DNA of 53,469 bases, from positions 1 through 53,469 of the IMG/VR virus record IMGVR_UViG_3300017528_000255; one strand, given 5' to 3'. How positions within the stretch are numbered: the stretch's first letter is position 1; every line of letters begins with the position of its first letter. The notes beneath the pieces are model-generated. The model was given only the letters and a program-made list of their open reading frames with translations. It had not been told where the DNA came from and ran no database searches. Position numbers and translations under genes: made by a program. This DNA is from a virus. Shown piece after piece: positions 34,358-41,422 of this stretch.

Positions 34358-34412
34358 CTGGCTTGAGGTGTTGGTCCCGCAAGGGGTGGGGGTTCGAATC
34401 CCCCTTCGCGCA
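34358..34412 (+). other. attP: attP core: 3' half of a tRNA-Leu(GAG)
   Basis: The segment reproduces a class II tRNA from the anticodon arm to the discriminator base: stem CTGGC, loop TTGAGGT (anticodon GAG at 34365-34367), stem GTTGG, a variable arm with CCCGCAAGGG, a perfect T-arm GGGGG-TTCGAAT-CCCCC (34388-34404), acceptor strand TTCGCGC and A. No 5' half is present, so it is not a gene. It would restore a host tRNA-Leu after insertion. The adjacent tyrosine integrase supports the reading. Confidence 0.85.
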
Positions 34413-34443
34413 CAACTAGTTAGACGGATCGACCGAGGCAAAA

Positions 34444-34490
34444 TGCCCTAGTGGGAAACGATTTTTCGCCAATCGTTTCCCACTAGGGCA
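34444..34490 (-). terminator. Perfect 20-bp hairpin after the integrase
   Basis: Arms 34444-34463 and 34471-34490 are exact reverse complements with a 7-base loop. The hairpin lies two bases past the integrase stop on the minus strand and is followed there by a short ATTTTG tract. It probably ends leftward transcription and shields attP from it. Such long perfect dyads can also be recombination sites. Confidence 0.6.
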
Positions 34491-34492
34491 CC

Positions 34493-35563
34493 TCACTTTT
34501 CGGCCCCGAGAAGCTCCGCAACGCGCCGGGTCCGGGTCTGCCGCTCGGCTCCGGGCGCCAGGTAGGAGCGCCGGGTCACGGCCACCTTGCCGTGGCCGAG
34601 GGCTTCGGCTACGTGCTCCACGCTGATCGAGCGCTCCGAGATCGTTGCCTGCGTACCGCGGAGCCCCTGCGTGGTCACCTCGGGCACCTTTGCCGCCTTG
34701 GCGATCCGCTTGACGTTGCGGAGGATCCAGTGCCGATCGCAGGGCTTGCCGCGCTCGTTCATCCCGAACAGTGGCTCAAGCGCGAACCGCTTCGCGCACA
34801 TCGCGAGCAAGGGCGCGCGGAACACCTCGGGGATCTCGAGCTGGCGCTCGGCGTTCTTGTTCTTGCCGCGCTCGATCCACAGCACGCGCCCGCCGTCGTC
34901 CACGTCGCGCACCACGCGATCGGTGATCTCGCTTGCTCGGCACCCCATCACGATCGCCATCGCGGCGGCCAGCCCGCCCTTGGTCCCTTCGGCCAGCGCG
35001 GCATCGGTGAACGTGCGCGACTCGTTGATCCGGAGCTGCGCCTTGCCGTGGGCCTTCTGGCCCTCGAGCTCGATCTCGGCGAAGGGATCGCTGGCGAGCC
35101 ATCCCTGCTTGACGCACCAAACGCAGAACGCGCGGACCACGCACAGCTCCCCGAAGACGGTATCGAAGGGCCGGGGCGTGCCGTCGCGCTTGTTCCGTCG
35201 CTTGGCGATCAGCTCACCGGCTGTCTTGGGCGTGAGGGAACGCAGGAGCTGATCGCGCTTGTGGTGGCGCAGCACCGCCTGTAGCCGGTAGCGATCGGTG
35301 GTTACTCCTCGTGCCTTTTTCCCAATCGCCCGCCGGTGCTCGAGGTAGGCGTCGACGGTGGCCGCGATCGTGCGGTTCTCGTGGAGCGCGCGGAGGTATT
35401 TGACGTACGCGAGGGCGGCAGCCTCGCTTGAAAACCCCTGAGGTCCGCCATCGCTTTCGCTCGCATACGTTCGTCGACCGTCAGGGGTGATGACGTAGAC
35501 GCGCCATCGGGCGCGGTGCGCGAAGGGTCCGTAGATTTTGATGCTTCCGTCTCTGGTTGCCAT
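34493..35563 (-). CDS. int: Tyrosine-family site-specific integrase
   Basis: A 356-residue recombinase that inserts the phage at attP. Residues 1-45 form a strand-rich arm-binding domain, about 65-165 the core-binding helices, and the catalytic domain carries R209 (MGCRASEI), K234/K236 (RGKNKN), R302 (QGLRGTQAT), H324 (LGH) and nucleophile Y334 (YLAPG). The usual His of the HxLR box is Gln at 299, a tolerated but less common change. Start: ATG at 35563 with AGGAG seven bases before. Confidence 0.9.
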   Translation of the reverse strand: MATRDGSIKIYGPFAHRARWRVYVITPDGRRTYASESDGGPQGFSSEAAALAYVKYLRALHENRTIAATVDAYLEHRRAIGKKARGVTTDRYRLQAVLRHHKRDQLLRSLTPKTAGELIAKRRNKRDGTPRPFDTVFGELCVVRAFCVWCVKQGWLASDPFAEIELEGQKAHGKAQLRINESRTFTDAALAEGTKGGLAAAMAIVMGCRASEITDRVVRDVDDGGRVLWIERGKNKNAERQLEIPEVFRAPLLAMCAKRFALEPLFGMNERGKPCDRHWILRNVKRIAKAAKVPEVTTQGLRGTQATISERSISVEHVAEALGHGKVAVTRRSYLAPGAERQTRTRRVAELLGAEK

Positions 35564-35688
35564 GGGTGCTCCTGCCCCGGGTCCGCCGGGGTCTGCGAGT
35601 ATGGCTCGCCGGAGTCTCTAGCGTCCAGCACCGCTACGACCGCCTCGGCTATGGCGCGGATATCGGCCGGGTGCAGCCGATTGCTCAC
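35302..35688 (-). CDS. Putative small protein overlapping the integrase 5' end
   Basis: GTG at 35688 overlaps the preceding stop (GTGA). The first ~25 residues (RLHPADIRAIAEAVVAVLDA) look like genuine helix. The frame then runs 262 bases into the integrase gene and becomes Ser/Thr/Pro-rich. A real gene may end its folded part here and read through only because the frame is open. It could act as a regulator of the integrase. An overlap this long is unusual. Confidence 0.4.
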   Translation of the reverse strand: MSNRLHPADIRAIAEAVVAVLDARDSGEPYSQTPADPGQEHPWQPETEASKSTDPSRTAPDGASTSSPLTVDERMRAKAMADLRGFQARLPPSRTSNTSARSTRTARSRPPSTPTSSTGGRLGKRHEE

Positions 35689-35984
35689 GGCCGCCCCATC
35701 GTCTGCAGGAGATCTTGCTCGTCGAGCCGCGCGACCAGCTCGGCGAGCGCGCGCGCGAGCCAGCGCACGTGCTCCGCGGTGAGCTCGATCGAGGCGATAG
35801 TGTCTACGTGGCGCGCGTCGGCGTTGCCGAGCTGCTCGGGCAGGACGGTCTCGTCGGACAGCACCGCGTTGGTACCCCACGCGGGATCGTGCTCGAGGCG
35901 GAACCGCGCCCCGGGCGACGAGCGACTATCGATCTCGCAGATCCGGACGAACCGCCGTCGCTTCTGTGGTCCCTCTGTCGTCAT
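35685..35984 (-). CDS. Small hypothetical protein (99 residues)
   Basis: ATG at 35984 overlaps the helicase stop, and its own stop overlaps the next start, so it sits in the leftward operon. The protein has a basic N-terminus (PQKRRRFVRICEI), a strand-rich middle and a C-terminal helix (AEHVRWLARALAELVARLD). No family recognised. Confidence 0.55.
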   Translation of the reverse strand: MTTEGPQKRRRFVRICEIDSRSSPGARFRLEHDPAWGTNAVLSDETVLPEQLGNADARHVDTIASIELTAEHVRWLARALAELVARLDEQDLLQTMGRP

Positions 35985-37297
35985 ACGATCCTCCCGGTGA
36001 TCAGCCGCCAACGATCATCCCCACACGATTCGATGAGCCCCTGCTTCACGAGCTCCCGCAGCGCGCCGGTGATGAGCGCCGCCCGCCCCGCGCCCATCAC
36101 AAGTCGCATCTGGTCACGTGCCATCCCGATCTGCCCGTGACGCGTGATCGCCGCGGTCAGCGCGACCCGCCGAGCCGCGTCGGCATCGCCCGCCTTGGCC
36201 AGGTTCAGATCGCGTGCGGCCTCGGGTGCGGTGGGCGCGGGCGCGGTGCGATGCTTGTCGGCCTTGGCCTTGATCACGGTCGCCTTGATCTCGCCCGGCG
36301 TCGCGGGCAGGTAGCCGAGCTCAGTCCACACGCCGCCGGGCTTCGAGAACTGGAACCCCTGGCGGCCCTCCATGCCCGTGTTGCTCTTGGTCACCAGGAC
36401 ATGCGCATCCAGCACGGGCACGTCGTCGGCCTTGAACACCACGAGGTTCAACATCACCCGGCACGCGTTCTCGACCTCGGCCGAGTGTGCCGCCATCCCG
36501 ATCGCGTCGGTCGCCGCGTCGAGGTCGAGCCGACCGGTGAGGATCACGCTGTTCGCCCGCGAGCCTTGCGACAGCATCATCACGTAACACTCGTGCTCGA
36601 CCGCGAGCGCACGCAGGTGCTCGGCGGCCTGCACCGTGGCGAGCTGCATGTCGCGCGCGAGCGATGCCATCTTGCCCAAGTAGTCGATCACGACGAGCGG
36701 CGCGACCCGGTAGATCCGTTTCGCCAAAGCGATCGCATCGGCCAGGGCGCGGAGCTGCTGGTCGATGTCGACGTAGCGGTCGACGAACCGCCACAGGTCA
36801 TCGACCGCGGCGAGCGAGTGCGCGATCCGCTCGCGCGACCACTGCTCGCGGACCACGATCGAGTGCACGCCATGCATGTTGGCGACGAGCCGCGTTGCGA
36901 TCTGGGTCTCGTCGAGCTCGAGGGCGCACCACAGCACGGGGATCGAGTCGCCCATCACCGAGCGGCAGACCTGGAGCGCGAACGACGTCTTACCCCCGCC
37001 GGACGCGCCGACGACACCGACGCAATCGCCCGCGTGCATCCGAGCCCGCTTCGCGAGCTCGGGCCAGCCCGCAGGCCAGGGCAGCGCGGGTGCGGTGCGC
37101 TTGCGGATGAGCTCGTCGAGCACACCGAGCGGCGAGGGGAACTTGTGCCGGGTCTCGAGCTTGGCATTGCGTGCCCTGACCTCGGCCTCCCACGCCTCGG
37201 CCACGCGGCGATTCGCGCGCATGTTGGGGAAGGGGATGATCGCGGCGGTCACGGGCGCTTGCGTGGCCCCGAACTCGTCGCCGCCCTCGATGATCAC
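35981..37297 (-). CDS. DnaB/RecA-fold replicative helicase-like ATPase
   Basis: A 438-residue ATPase. Walker A is GASGGGKT (residues about 97-104), Walker B is PLVVIDYLGKM (200-210), and a SQGSRAN sensor-like loop follows, all typical of RecA-like DnaB C-terminal domains and RepA-type helicases. The N-terminal ~75 residues lack a clear DnaB N-domain. A C-terminal tail (residues 350-438) ends in a winged-helix-like RELVKQGLIESCGDDRWRL. Start is GTG at 37297, 34 bases after the primase stop. It probably unwinds the fork with the neighbouring primase. Confidence 0.8.
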   Translation of the reverse strand: MIIEGGDEFGATQAPVTAAIIPFPNMRANRRVAEAWEAEVRARNAKLETRHKFPSPLGVLDELIRKRTAPALPWPAGWPELAKRARMHAGDCVGVVGASGGGKTSFALQVCRSVMGDSIPVLWCALELDETQIATRLVANMHGVHSIVVREQWSRERIAHSLAAVDDLWRFVDRYVDIDQQLRALADAIALAKRIYRVAPLVVIDYLGKMASLARDMQLATVQAAEHLRALAVEHECYVMMLSQGSRANSVILTGRLDLDAATDAIGMAAHSAEVENACRVMLNLVVFKADDVPVLDAHVLVTKSNTGMEGRQGFQFSKPGGVWTELGYLPATPGEIKATVIKAKADKHRTAPAPTAPEAARDLNLAKAGDADAARRVALTAAITRHGQIGMARDQMRLVMGAGRAALITGALRELVKQGLIESCGDDRWRLITGRIV

Positions 37298-37331
37298 GAC
37301 CGCGCACCGTGCCCTGTTCTCCCGTGCCCCA

Positions 37332-38576
37332 TCACGTGCCGATCTCCGACTCCCATCGGATCATCGGATCCGCGTCGACCTTGGCGCACACCAGGTCGTT
37401 CAGATCCTTGATGCCCTCGCCGAGCGTGACCGCGGCCTGCCCGTCGTACGGCGGCCCACAGAACAGCCAGCCCACGCGCTTGGGGCCAAGGATCCGGATC
37501 GCGGCCTTCGCCGCCGCGGTGGGATCCTCGTTGATGCTCGCGTCGGCGGCGCCCGCGACCACGCGGCCATCGCGCAGCGTGCGCGGCGGATCGTTCTGCT
37601 CGACGATCAGGATCCGTGTGTGGCTGTCGCGCCGGTCAAGCAGGCGCGCGGCGTGCGCGGTCACCAGCGCGAGCGAGCCGGCCTCGACCGCGCCGAGGAC
37701 GTGCGCCTCGGGGAACCTGTGGAGCGCGGTCAAGTAGTCCATGAGGCCCTCGACGATGACCACGAGCTGCTCGTCGTCGAGCACGTGCGGGCGCCCGTAG
37801 CAGCCCACGAGCTGGCGCGGCCGACCCTGCTCGGCGGGGCCGCACGTGATGCCCCCGAGCAGGCCCACGATCTTGGGCTGGCCGGGCCGGGGCTCGTAGC
37901 GCCGGACCCGCAGGTCGACCAGCGCCCCGCCCTCGACGGCCCGCACGGGCACCACCAGGCCCGGGGCCGTGAACAGGTACGCGAGCGATTTCAGCTCGGG
38001 GTGCTTCGCGATCTCCTCCATCGTCGCGCGCATCGGGGTCTCGCGGATCTCCTCGCGCTTCTGCACGTCCTTCGACAGCCCCCTCGACTCGAGATAGAGC
38101 TCGGCGACCGTGCGCCAGCCGCCATCGCTGCGTTGCCGCGCCCCGTCGGCGTGGGCCAGCAGCCGATCCCACACCCACGCGGCCCGGCGCTTGGCGAGCG
38201 CGATCCGATCGGCCAAGGGCGCGACCGGGGGCGCGGGCGCGCGCGGCTTGGGTTCGAGCTTGACCTGCGCGCCGAACGAGTCGGAGTCGTCGACCCCCGC
38301 GATCCGCGCGGCGATCTCGAGCACCCTTGGGAAGTCGGCGCGGACGTCGAGGCCCTCACTCGCGGCGACGAGCGCGAGCAGGTCGCCGCCCTTGTCGCAA
38401 GCCCAGCAATGCCACATGCCATCGCGCGCGAGCGCGAACGCATCCGAGCTGTGATCGGCCGTGCCGCACCGCATGCTCCGCATCCAGCGGCCTCGCCACG
38501 TCCCGGTGATGCCGAGATGGCGCGCGACATCCTCGGCCGTGAGCTGGCCGATCACAGCGTCTTTGTCGATCGTCAT
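37332..38576 (-). CDS. DnaG-type primase (CHC2 finger plus TOPRIM)
   Basis: A 414-residue protein. The N-terminal zinc finger has C37, H42, C57 and C60 (RCGTADH ... WHCWAC), followed by a linker. The TOPRIM catalytic core shows VVIVEGLMDYLTA with Glu at about 275 and a later DLNDL. It makes RNA primers at the replication fork. Placed just upstream of the helicase on the minus strand, it completes a phage-encoded priming system. ATG at 38576 overlaps the preceding gene. Confidence 0.85.
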   Translation of the reverse strand: MTIDKDAVIGQLTAEDVARHLGITGTWRGRWMRSMRCGTADHSSDAFALARDGMWHCWACDKGGDLLALVAASEGLDVRADFPRVLEIAARIAGVDDSDSFGAQVKLEPKPRAPAPPVAPLADRIALAKRRAAWVWDRLLAHADGARQRSDGGWRTVAELYLESRGLSKDVQKREEIRETPMRATMEEIAKHPELKSLAYLFTAPGLVVPVRAVEGGALVDLRVRRYEPRPGQPKIVGLLGGITCGPAEQGRPRQLVGCYGRPHVLDDEQLVVIVEGLMDYLTALHRFPEAHVLGAVEAGSLALVTAHAARLLDRRDSHTRILIVEQNDPPRTLRDGRVVAGAADASINEDPTAAAKAAIRILGPKRVGWLFCGPPYDGQAAVTLGEGIKDLNDLVCAKVDADPMIRWESEIGT

Positions 38577-38836
38577 GCGCCCTCGACGTAGATCCAGTTA
38601 CAGGCCAGGCGACGCAAAAACTCGGTCTGTACGCGGCGCAGATATGCCTGACCGCGCGACAGCTCGTAGACCGAAAAGCCGATGTGCTGCCGACTGCCTC
38701 GGACCCCGCGCCGCGCGTCGGTGTAGTGGCGATGCAGCTCCGACGGGGCCGGCGCCATCTCCCAGAGCTCCGTGATCCACTCGAGCTCGACCCGCGGCTC
38801 CCGGGGCCTGCGTCGGCGACAGCGGTGCCGGCTCAT
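38573..38836 (-). CDS. Small basic hypothetical protein (87 residues)
   Basis: ATG at 38836 overlaps the previous stop, and its stop overlaps the primase ATG. It is Arg-rich at the start (RHRCRRRRPREPR) and Tyr/Arg-rich at the end, consistent with DNA or RNA binding. No family recognised. Confidence 0.5.
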   Translation of the reverse strand: MSRHRCRRRRPREPRVELEWITELWEMAPAPSELHRHYTDARRGVRGSRQHIGFSVYELSRGQAYLRRVQTEFLRRLACNWIYVEGA

Positions 38837-39114
38837 GGCGCCTCGGCGGACGAGCCGAGCACATCCTCGACAAGAGAAGCGATCGCCTTCAAGTCCTTGG
38901 TCGAGACCGCCACCATCGGGCCGCTGGTCGCCGACGCCCGCGCGCCGTTGGTGGCGACCGCGAGCTCCATCGTGGTGAATTTGGTCGCGCACTGGTCGTG
39001 CACGCACTGGCGCCGACGCCGCAGACCGCCCGGGGTCATCCGGGTCTCGAGCACCTGCGTCGCGCCCTCGCAGGTCGGACAGCGATAGCCACTCGCAAGG
39101 CCGGGTCCCGTCAT
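38833..39114 (-). CDS. NrdR-like zinc-ribbon protein lacking the ATP-cone
   Basis: A 93-residue protein whose first half matches the NrdR ribbon: YRCPTCEG, then TRMTPGGLRRRRQCVHDQCATKFTTME (four Cys and the RRRR basic patch that contacts DNA). NrdR of bacteria is about 150 residues with an ATP-cone sensing dATP; here only a 35-residue tail follows. It may bind NrdR boxes in the host or phage DNA, or act as an Ogr-like activator. Confidence 0.7.
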   Translation of the reverse strand: MTGPGLASGYRCPTCEGATQVLETRMTPGGLRRRRQCVHDQCATKFTTMELAVATNGARASATSGPMVAVSTKDLKAIASLVEDVLGSSAEAP

Positions 39115-39347
39115 CGCACCACCTCGAACTGTCGAGTTTGATTGCGAAACACATACCCCTTCGCCTCGAGTGACACGAGCGCCCCGTAGACCGGGCTCGG
39201 AGTGCGACCACAGTAGGAGGCCAGTTCATGGATCATTGGGGGTCGTCCCATGTGGGTAGTCCAGATCGACAGCGCGGTGAGATAGTGCTGCTCCATCGGT
39301 GTAAGCGCTGGCCGCGCGGGGCGGGGCACCGGTGGGATGATCGGCAT
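39111..39347 (-). CDS. LexA-like winged-helix DNA-binding protein
   Basis: A 78-residue protein beginning at ATG 39347 (an upstream TTG at 39377 is less likely). It matches the N-terminal half of LexA: LTPMEQHYLTALSIWTTHMG, PPMIHELASYCGR, PVYGALVSLEAKGYVFR. It lacks the S24 peptidase domain, so it is not self-cleaving. As first gene of the leftward operon, beside the divergent recombination genes, it may regulate both. Confidence 0.7.
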   Translation of the reverse strand: MPIIPPVPRPARPALTPMEQHYLTALSIWTTHMGRPPMIHELASYCGRTPSPVYGALVSLEAKGYVFRNQTRQFEVVR

Positions 39348-39588
39348 CGCGGATCTGTCGTACCGGAAACCCAGCAACGGATCGAGGCGGACCGAGCCTG
39401 GTCGCGGCCGGATCGATCACCGTGCAGTGCTACGTCCGGCCGCTCTCAGGCAATTTTCGATGGATAGTTCACCGGGGAGTGGTGTATCCGGCTCGATTGG
39501 CCCCTCCGGCTGCGTTACTGCGTTTCTGGAATAGCGATACAGATTGACCACTCGTTTTCGTGGCCAATCACCGTCAGGAAGAGAAACT
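39348..39588. promoter_or_regulatory. Divergent promoter region
   Basis: About 240 bases separate the leftward replication operon from the rightward recombination operon. GATTGGCC (39495-39502) and GGCCAATC (39562-39569) are a perfect 8-bp inverted repeat flanking the segment where a rightward promoter for 39589 is expected. Looping or operator use is likely. No convincing -10/-35 pair was fixed. Confidence 0.5.
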
Positions 39589-40797
39589 ATGACGACAACG
39601 CAACAGCCCCCGGGCACCGAGGTAGCGCTGACACGTAGGCAGGAGCAGGCGATCGCCGCCCGCGACGCGATGGAGGGCGGCAGCCGGCCGCGCGCGATCG
39701 TGCCTCAGACGTTTATGGAGGTGCAGGCGCTGTGCGCCGCACTGGCCTACTCCACGCTGATCCCCGAGAAGCTCAAAGATCGGAGCGCCGACATCCTGGT
39801 CACCGTGCTGTCTGGGATCGAGGTCGGCCTGCCCCCGATGGCGAGCCTGCGGCTCTACGACGTCATCGACGGCGTGCCTCGGCTGCGCGCCGATGGGCTG
39901 GCGGCCACCGTGGCGAATCACCCGCTCTGCGATTATCTCGAGTTTCAGGAATCCACCGACACGCGCTCGACGTGGCGGACCCGGCGGCACGGACGCTCCG
40001 AGCAAACGATCACCTGGACGATCGAACGCGCTCGGCGGGCGGGGCTCCTCGATCGGAAAGACAAGTACGGCAACGTCGGCGGCAACTGGGTGAAGTACCC
40101 CGAAGCGATGCTCAACGCGCGGTGCAAGGCCGAGCTGTGCAAGCTGGTCTATCCCGAGGTCTGCGCCGGCATGGTGACGGTGGAGGAGGCGTACGACGGC
40201 GCGATCGATGTCGAGTCCCGCGATGTGGCGTTCGCCGCGCCACCGCCGCCGCCCGCGCTGGTGGCCGCGCCTGCACCACCTGCGGCAACGCCCGCACCAC
40301 GCGGCCCGGGTCGCCCGCGCAATGCCGACCGGGTGATCGATGCAGCGTCGGTGCCGGCACCGACACCACCGCCGCCCGCGGCCAAGCTCGAGGCGGCCAC
40401 CGTCGAGGCCCGCGCGCGCGACGTCGAGCGGACGGCACCCGCGCCGGTCCCTACGCCCGCACCAGCGCCCGCACCAGCGCCCGCGCCCGCGGCAACTGGT
40501 GCACCGATCGCGTCGGGATCCTCGCCGGCCTTGCCTACGGCGAGCTCGAGTTCTGCCCCGCCCCCCGAGGACAACAGCGGGTTTGGCGCGGAGGAAGATC
40601 CGCCTGACATCGCGCCGCCCGCGCGGACCCTCGCGGGGTTCATGGCGTGGCTCGCCAGCTGCGGGTCACAGGAGGCGCTGCGCGCGACCAAGGATGCTTG
40701 GGTTGCGTGGAGCAAGGCAACCTACGCGGCGAACTCCGAGGAAGCGAAGACAATGAGCAGCGCGTTTGCCCGTCGCAACTCCGAGGTGCCCGCGTGA
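39589..40797 (+). CDS. RecT-like single-strand annealing protein
   Basis: A 402-residue protein, ATG at 39589 after AGGAAGAGA. Residues about 35-205 resemble phage RecT-type recombinases: PQTFMEVQALCAALAYSTLIP, LSGIEVGLPPMASLRLYDVIDG, PRLRADGLAATVANHP, and NWVKYPEAMLNARCKAELCK. A long Pro/Ala-rich linker (about 215-335, with PAPAPAP repeats) follows, then a helical end. It would anneal strands made by the nuclease encoded downstream. Confidence 0.7.
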   Translation: MTTTQQPPGTEVALTRRQEQAIAARDAMEGGSRPRAIVPQTFMEVQALCAALAYSTLIPEKLKDRSADILVTVLSGIEVGLPPMASLRLYDVIDGVPRLRADGLAATVANHPLCDYLEFQESTDTRSTWRTRRHGRSEQTITWTIERARRAGLLDRKDKYGNVGGNWVKYPEAMLNARCKAELCKLVYPEVCAGMVTVEEAYDGAIDVESRDVAFAAPPPPPALVAAPAPPAATPAPRGPGRPRNADRVIDAASVPAPTPPPPAAKLEAATVEARARDVERTAPAPVPTPAPAPAPAPAPAATGAPIASGSSPALPTASSSSAPPPEDNSGFGAEEDPPDIAPPARTLAGFMAWLASCGSQEALRATKDAWVAWSKATYAANSEEAKTMSSAFARRNSEVPA

Positions 40798-41096
40798 CGT
40801 CGCGAGCCTCGGGGGCATCACTCGCGGGCGCACTCGCCGACGTGAGCAACGAGCGCTACCGGCAAGAGCGGCTCAAGTATGACGGCCGATTCACGTACAC
40901 CTGCGCCGACTCGGAGATGACCGATCCCGAGCGCCTCGCGGTGCTCGTCGAGGAAGTCGGCGAGGCCGGGCACGAGGTCAACGAGGGGATCGGCGATCAC
41001 GCCAAGCTCGATCGCGCCAAGCTGCGCAAGGAGCTGGTGCAGGTCGCCGCGGTGGCGGTCGCGTGGATCGAGGAGCTCGACGGGAGACCCACGTGA
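40794..41096 (+). CDS. MazG-like protein (nucleotide pyrophosphohydrolase fold)
   Basis: A 100-residue protein from a GTG overlapping the previous stop. The pair ERLAVLVEEVGEAGHEVN and LRKELVQVAAVAVAWIEEL places the acidic residues as in the metal-binding EExxE/ExxD of all-alpha NTP pyrophosphohydrolases. Such phage enzymes hydrolyse (d)NTPs or ppGpp and often lie near replication genes. Length suits a minimal domain. Confidence 0.6.
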   Translation: MTSRASGASLAGALADVSNERYRQERLKYDGRFTYTCADSEMTDPERLAVLVEEVGEAGHEVNEGIGDHAKLDRAKLRKELVQVAAVAVAWIEELDGRPT

Positions 41097-41422
41097 CCCC
41101 GCGTGGGATGGCCGCCGCCGTGGTCGACGCGACGGTCGACTCTTGCCTCGATGCCCGACCTGGGATGGTGTTCGTCATCGTGGTCAACGAGCGCCCGGTG
41201 CTGGAGATCGATGGCGTGGCGGGGCTGCTCGAGATCGACGCGTGCGTGCGGTGCTGTCAGGCCGTGACCGAGCGCGGCGGGATGATGATCGTCGAGTTTG
41301 CGCATCGCCTGCGCGCCGCGATCGGGGAGATCGGTCGGGCGATGGCCAGCGAGGGCGGCATGTCGGTGGTGGATCGGGATGACCTGGCGCTGCACGTCGC
41401 CGGCCCGAGGCCCAAGGCATGA
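41093..41422 (+). CDS. Small hypothetical protein in the recombination operon (109 residues)
   Basis: GTG at 41093 overlaps the MazG-like stop, and its stop overlaps the nuclease ATG, so it is translated in the operon. The middle has GMVFVIVVNERPVLEIDGV and a CVRCC cluster. No family recognised. Confidence 0.5.
   Translation: MTPRGMAAAVVDATVDSCLDARPGMVFVIVVNERPVLEIDGVAGLLEIDACVRCCQAVTERGGMMIVEFAHRLRAAIGEIGRAMASEGGMSVVDRDDLALHVAGPRPKA

Noticed and set aside
34358-34412. Functional tRNA gene
   Set aside because: Only the 3' half is present; D arm and 5' acceptor strand are missing. It is an attachment site.
35966-37411. 481-residue rightward open frame
   Set aside because: Antisense of the helicase gene, low complexity, no domain.
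36876-38591. 571-residue rightward open frame opposite the primase and helicase
   Set aside because: It is antisense to two well-supported genes with clear motifs. Long antisense frames are normal at this GC content.
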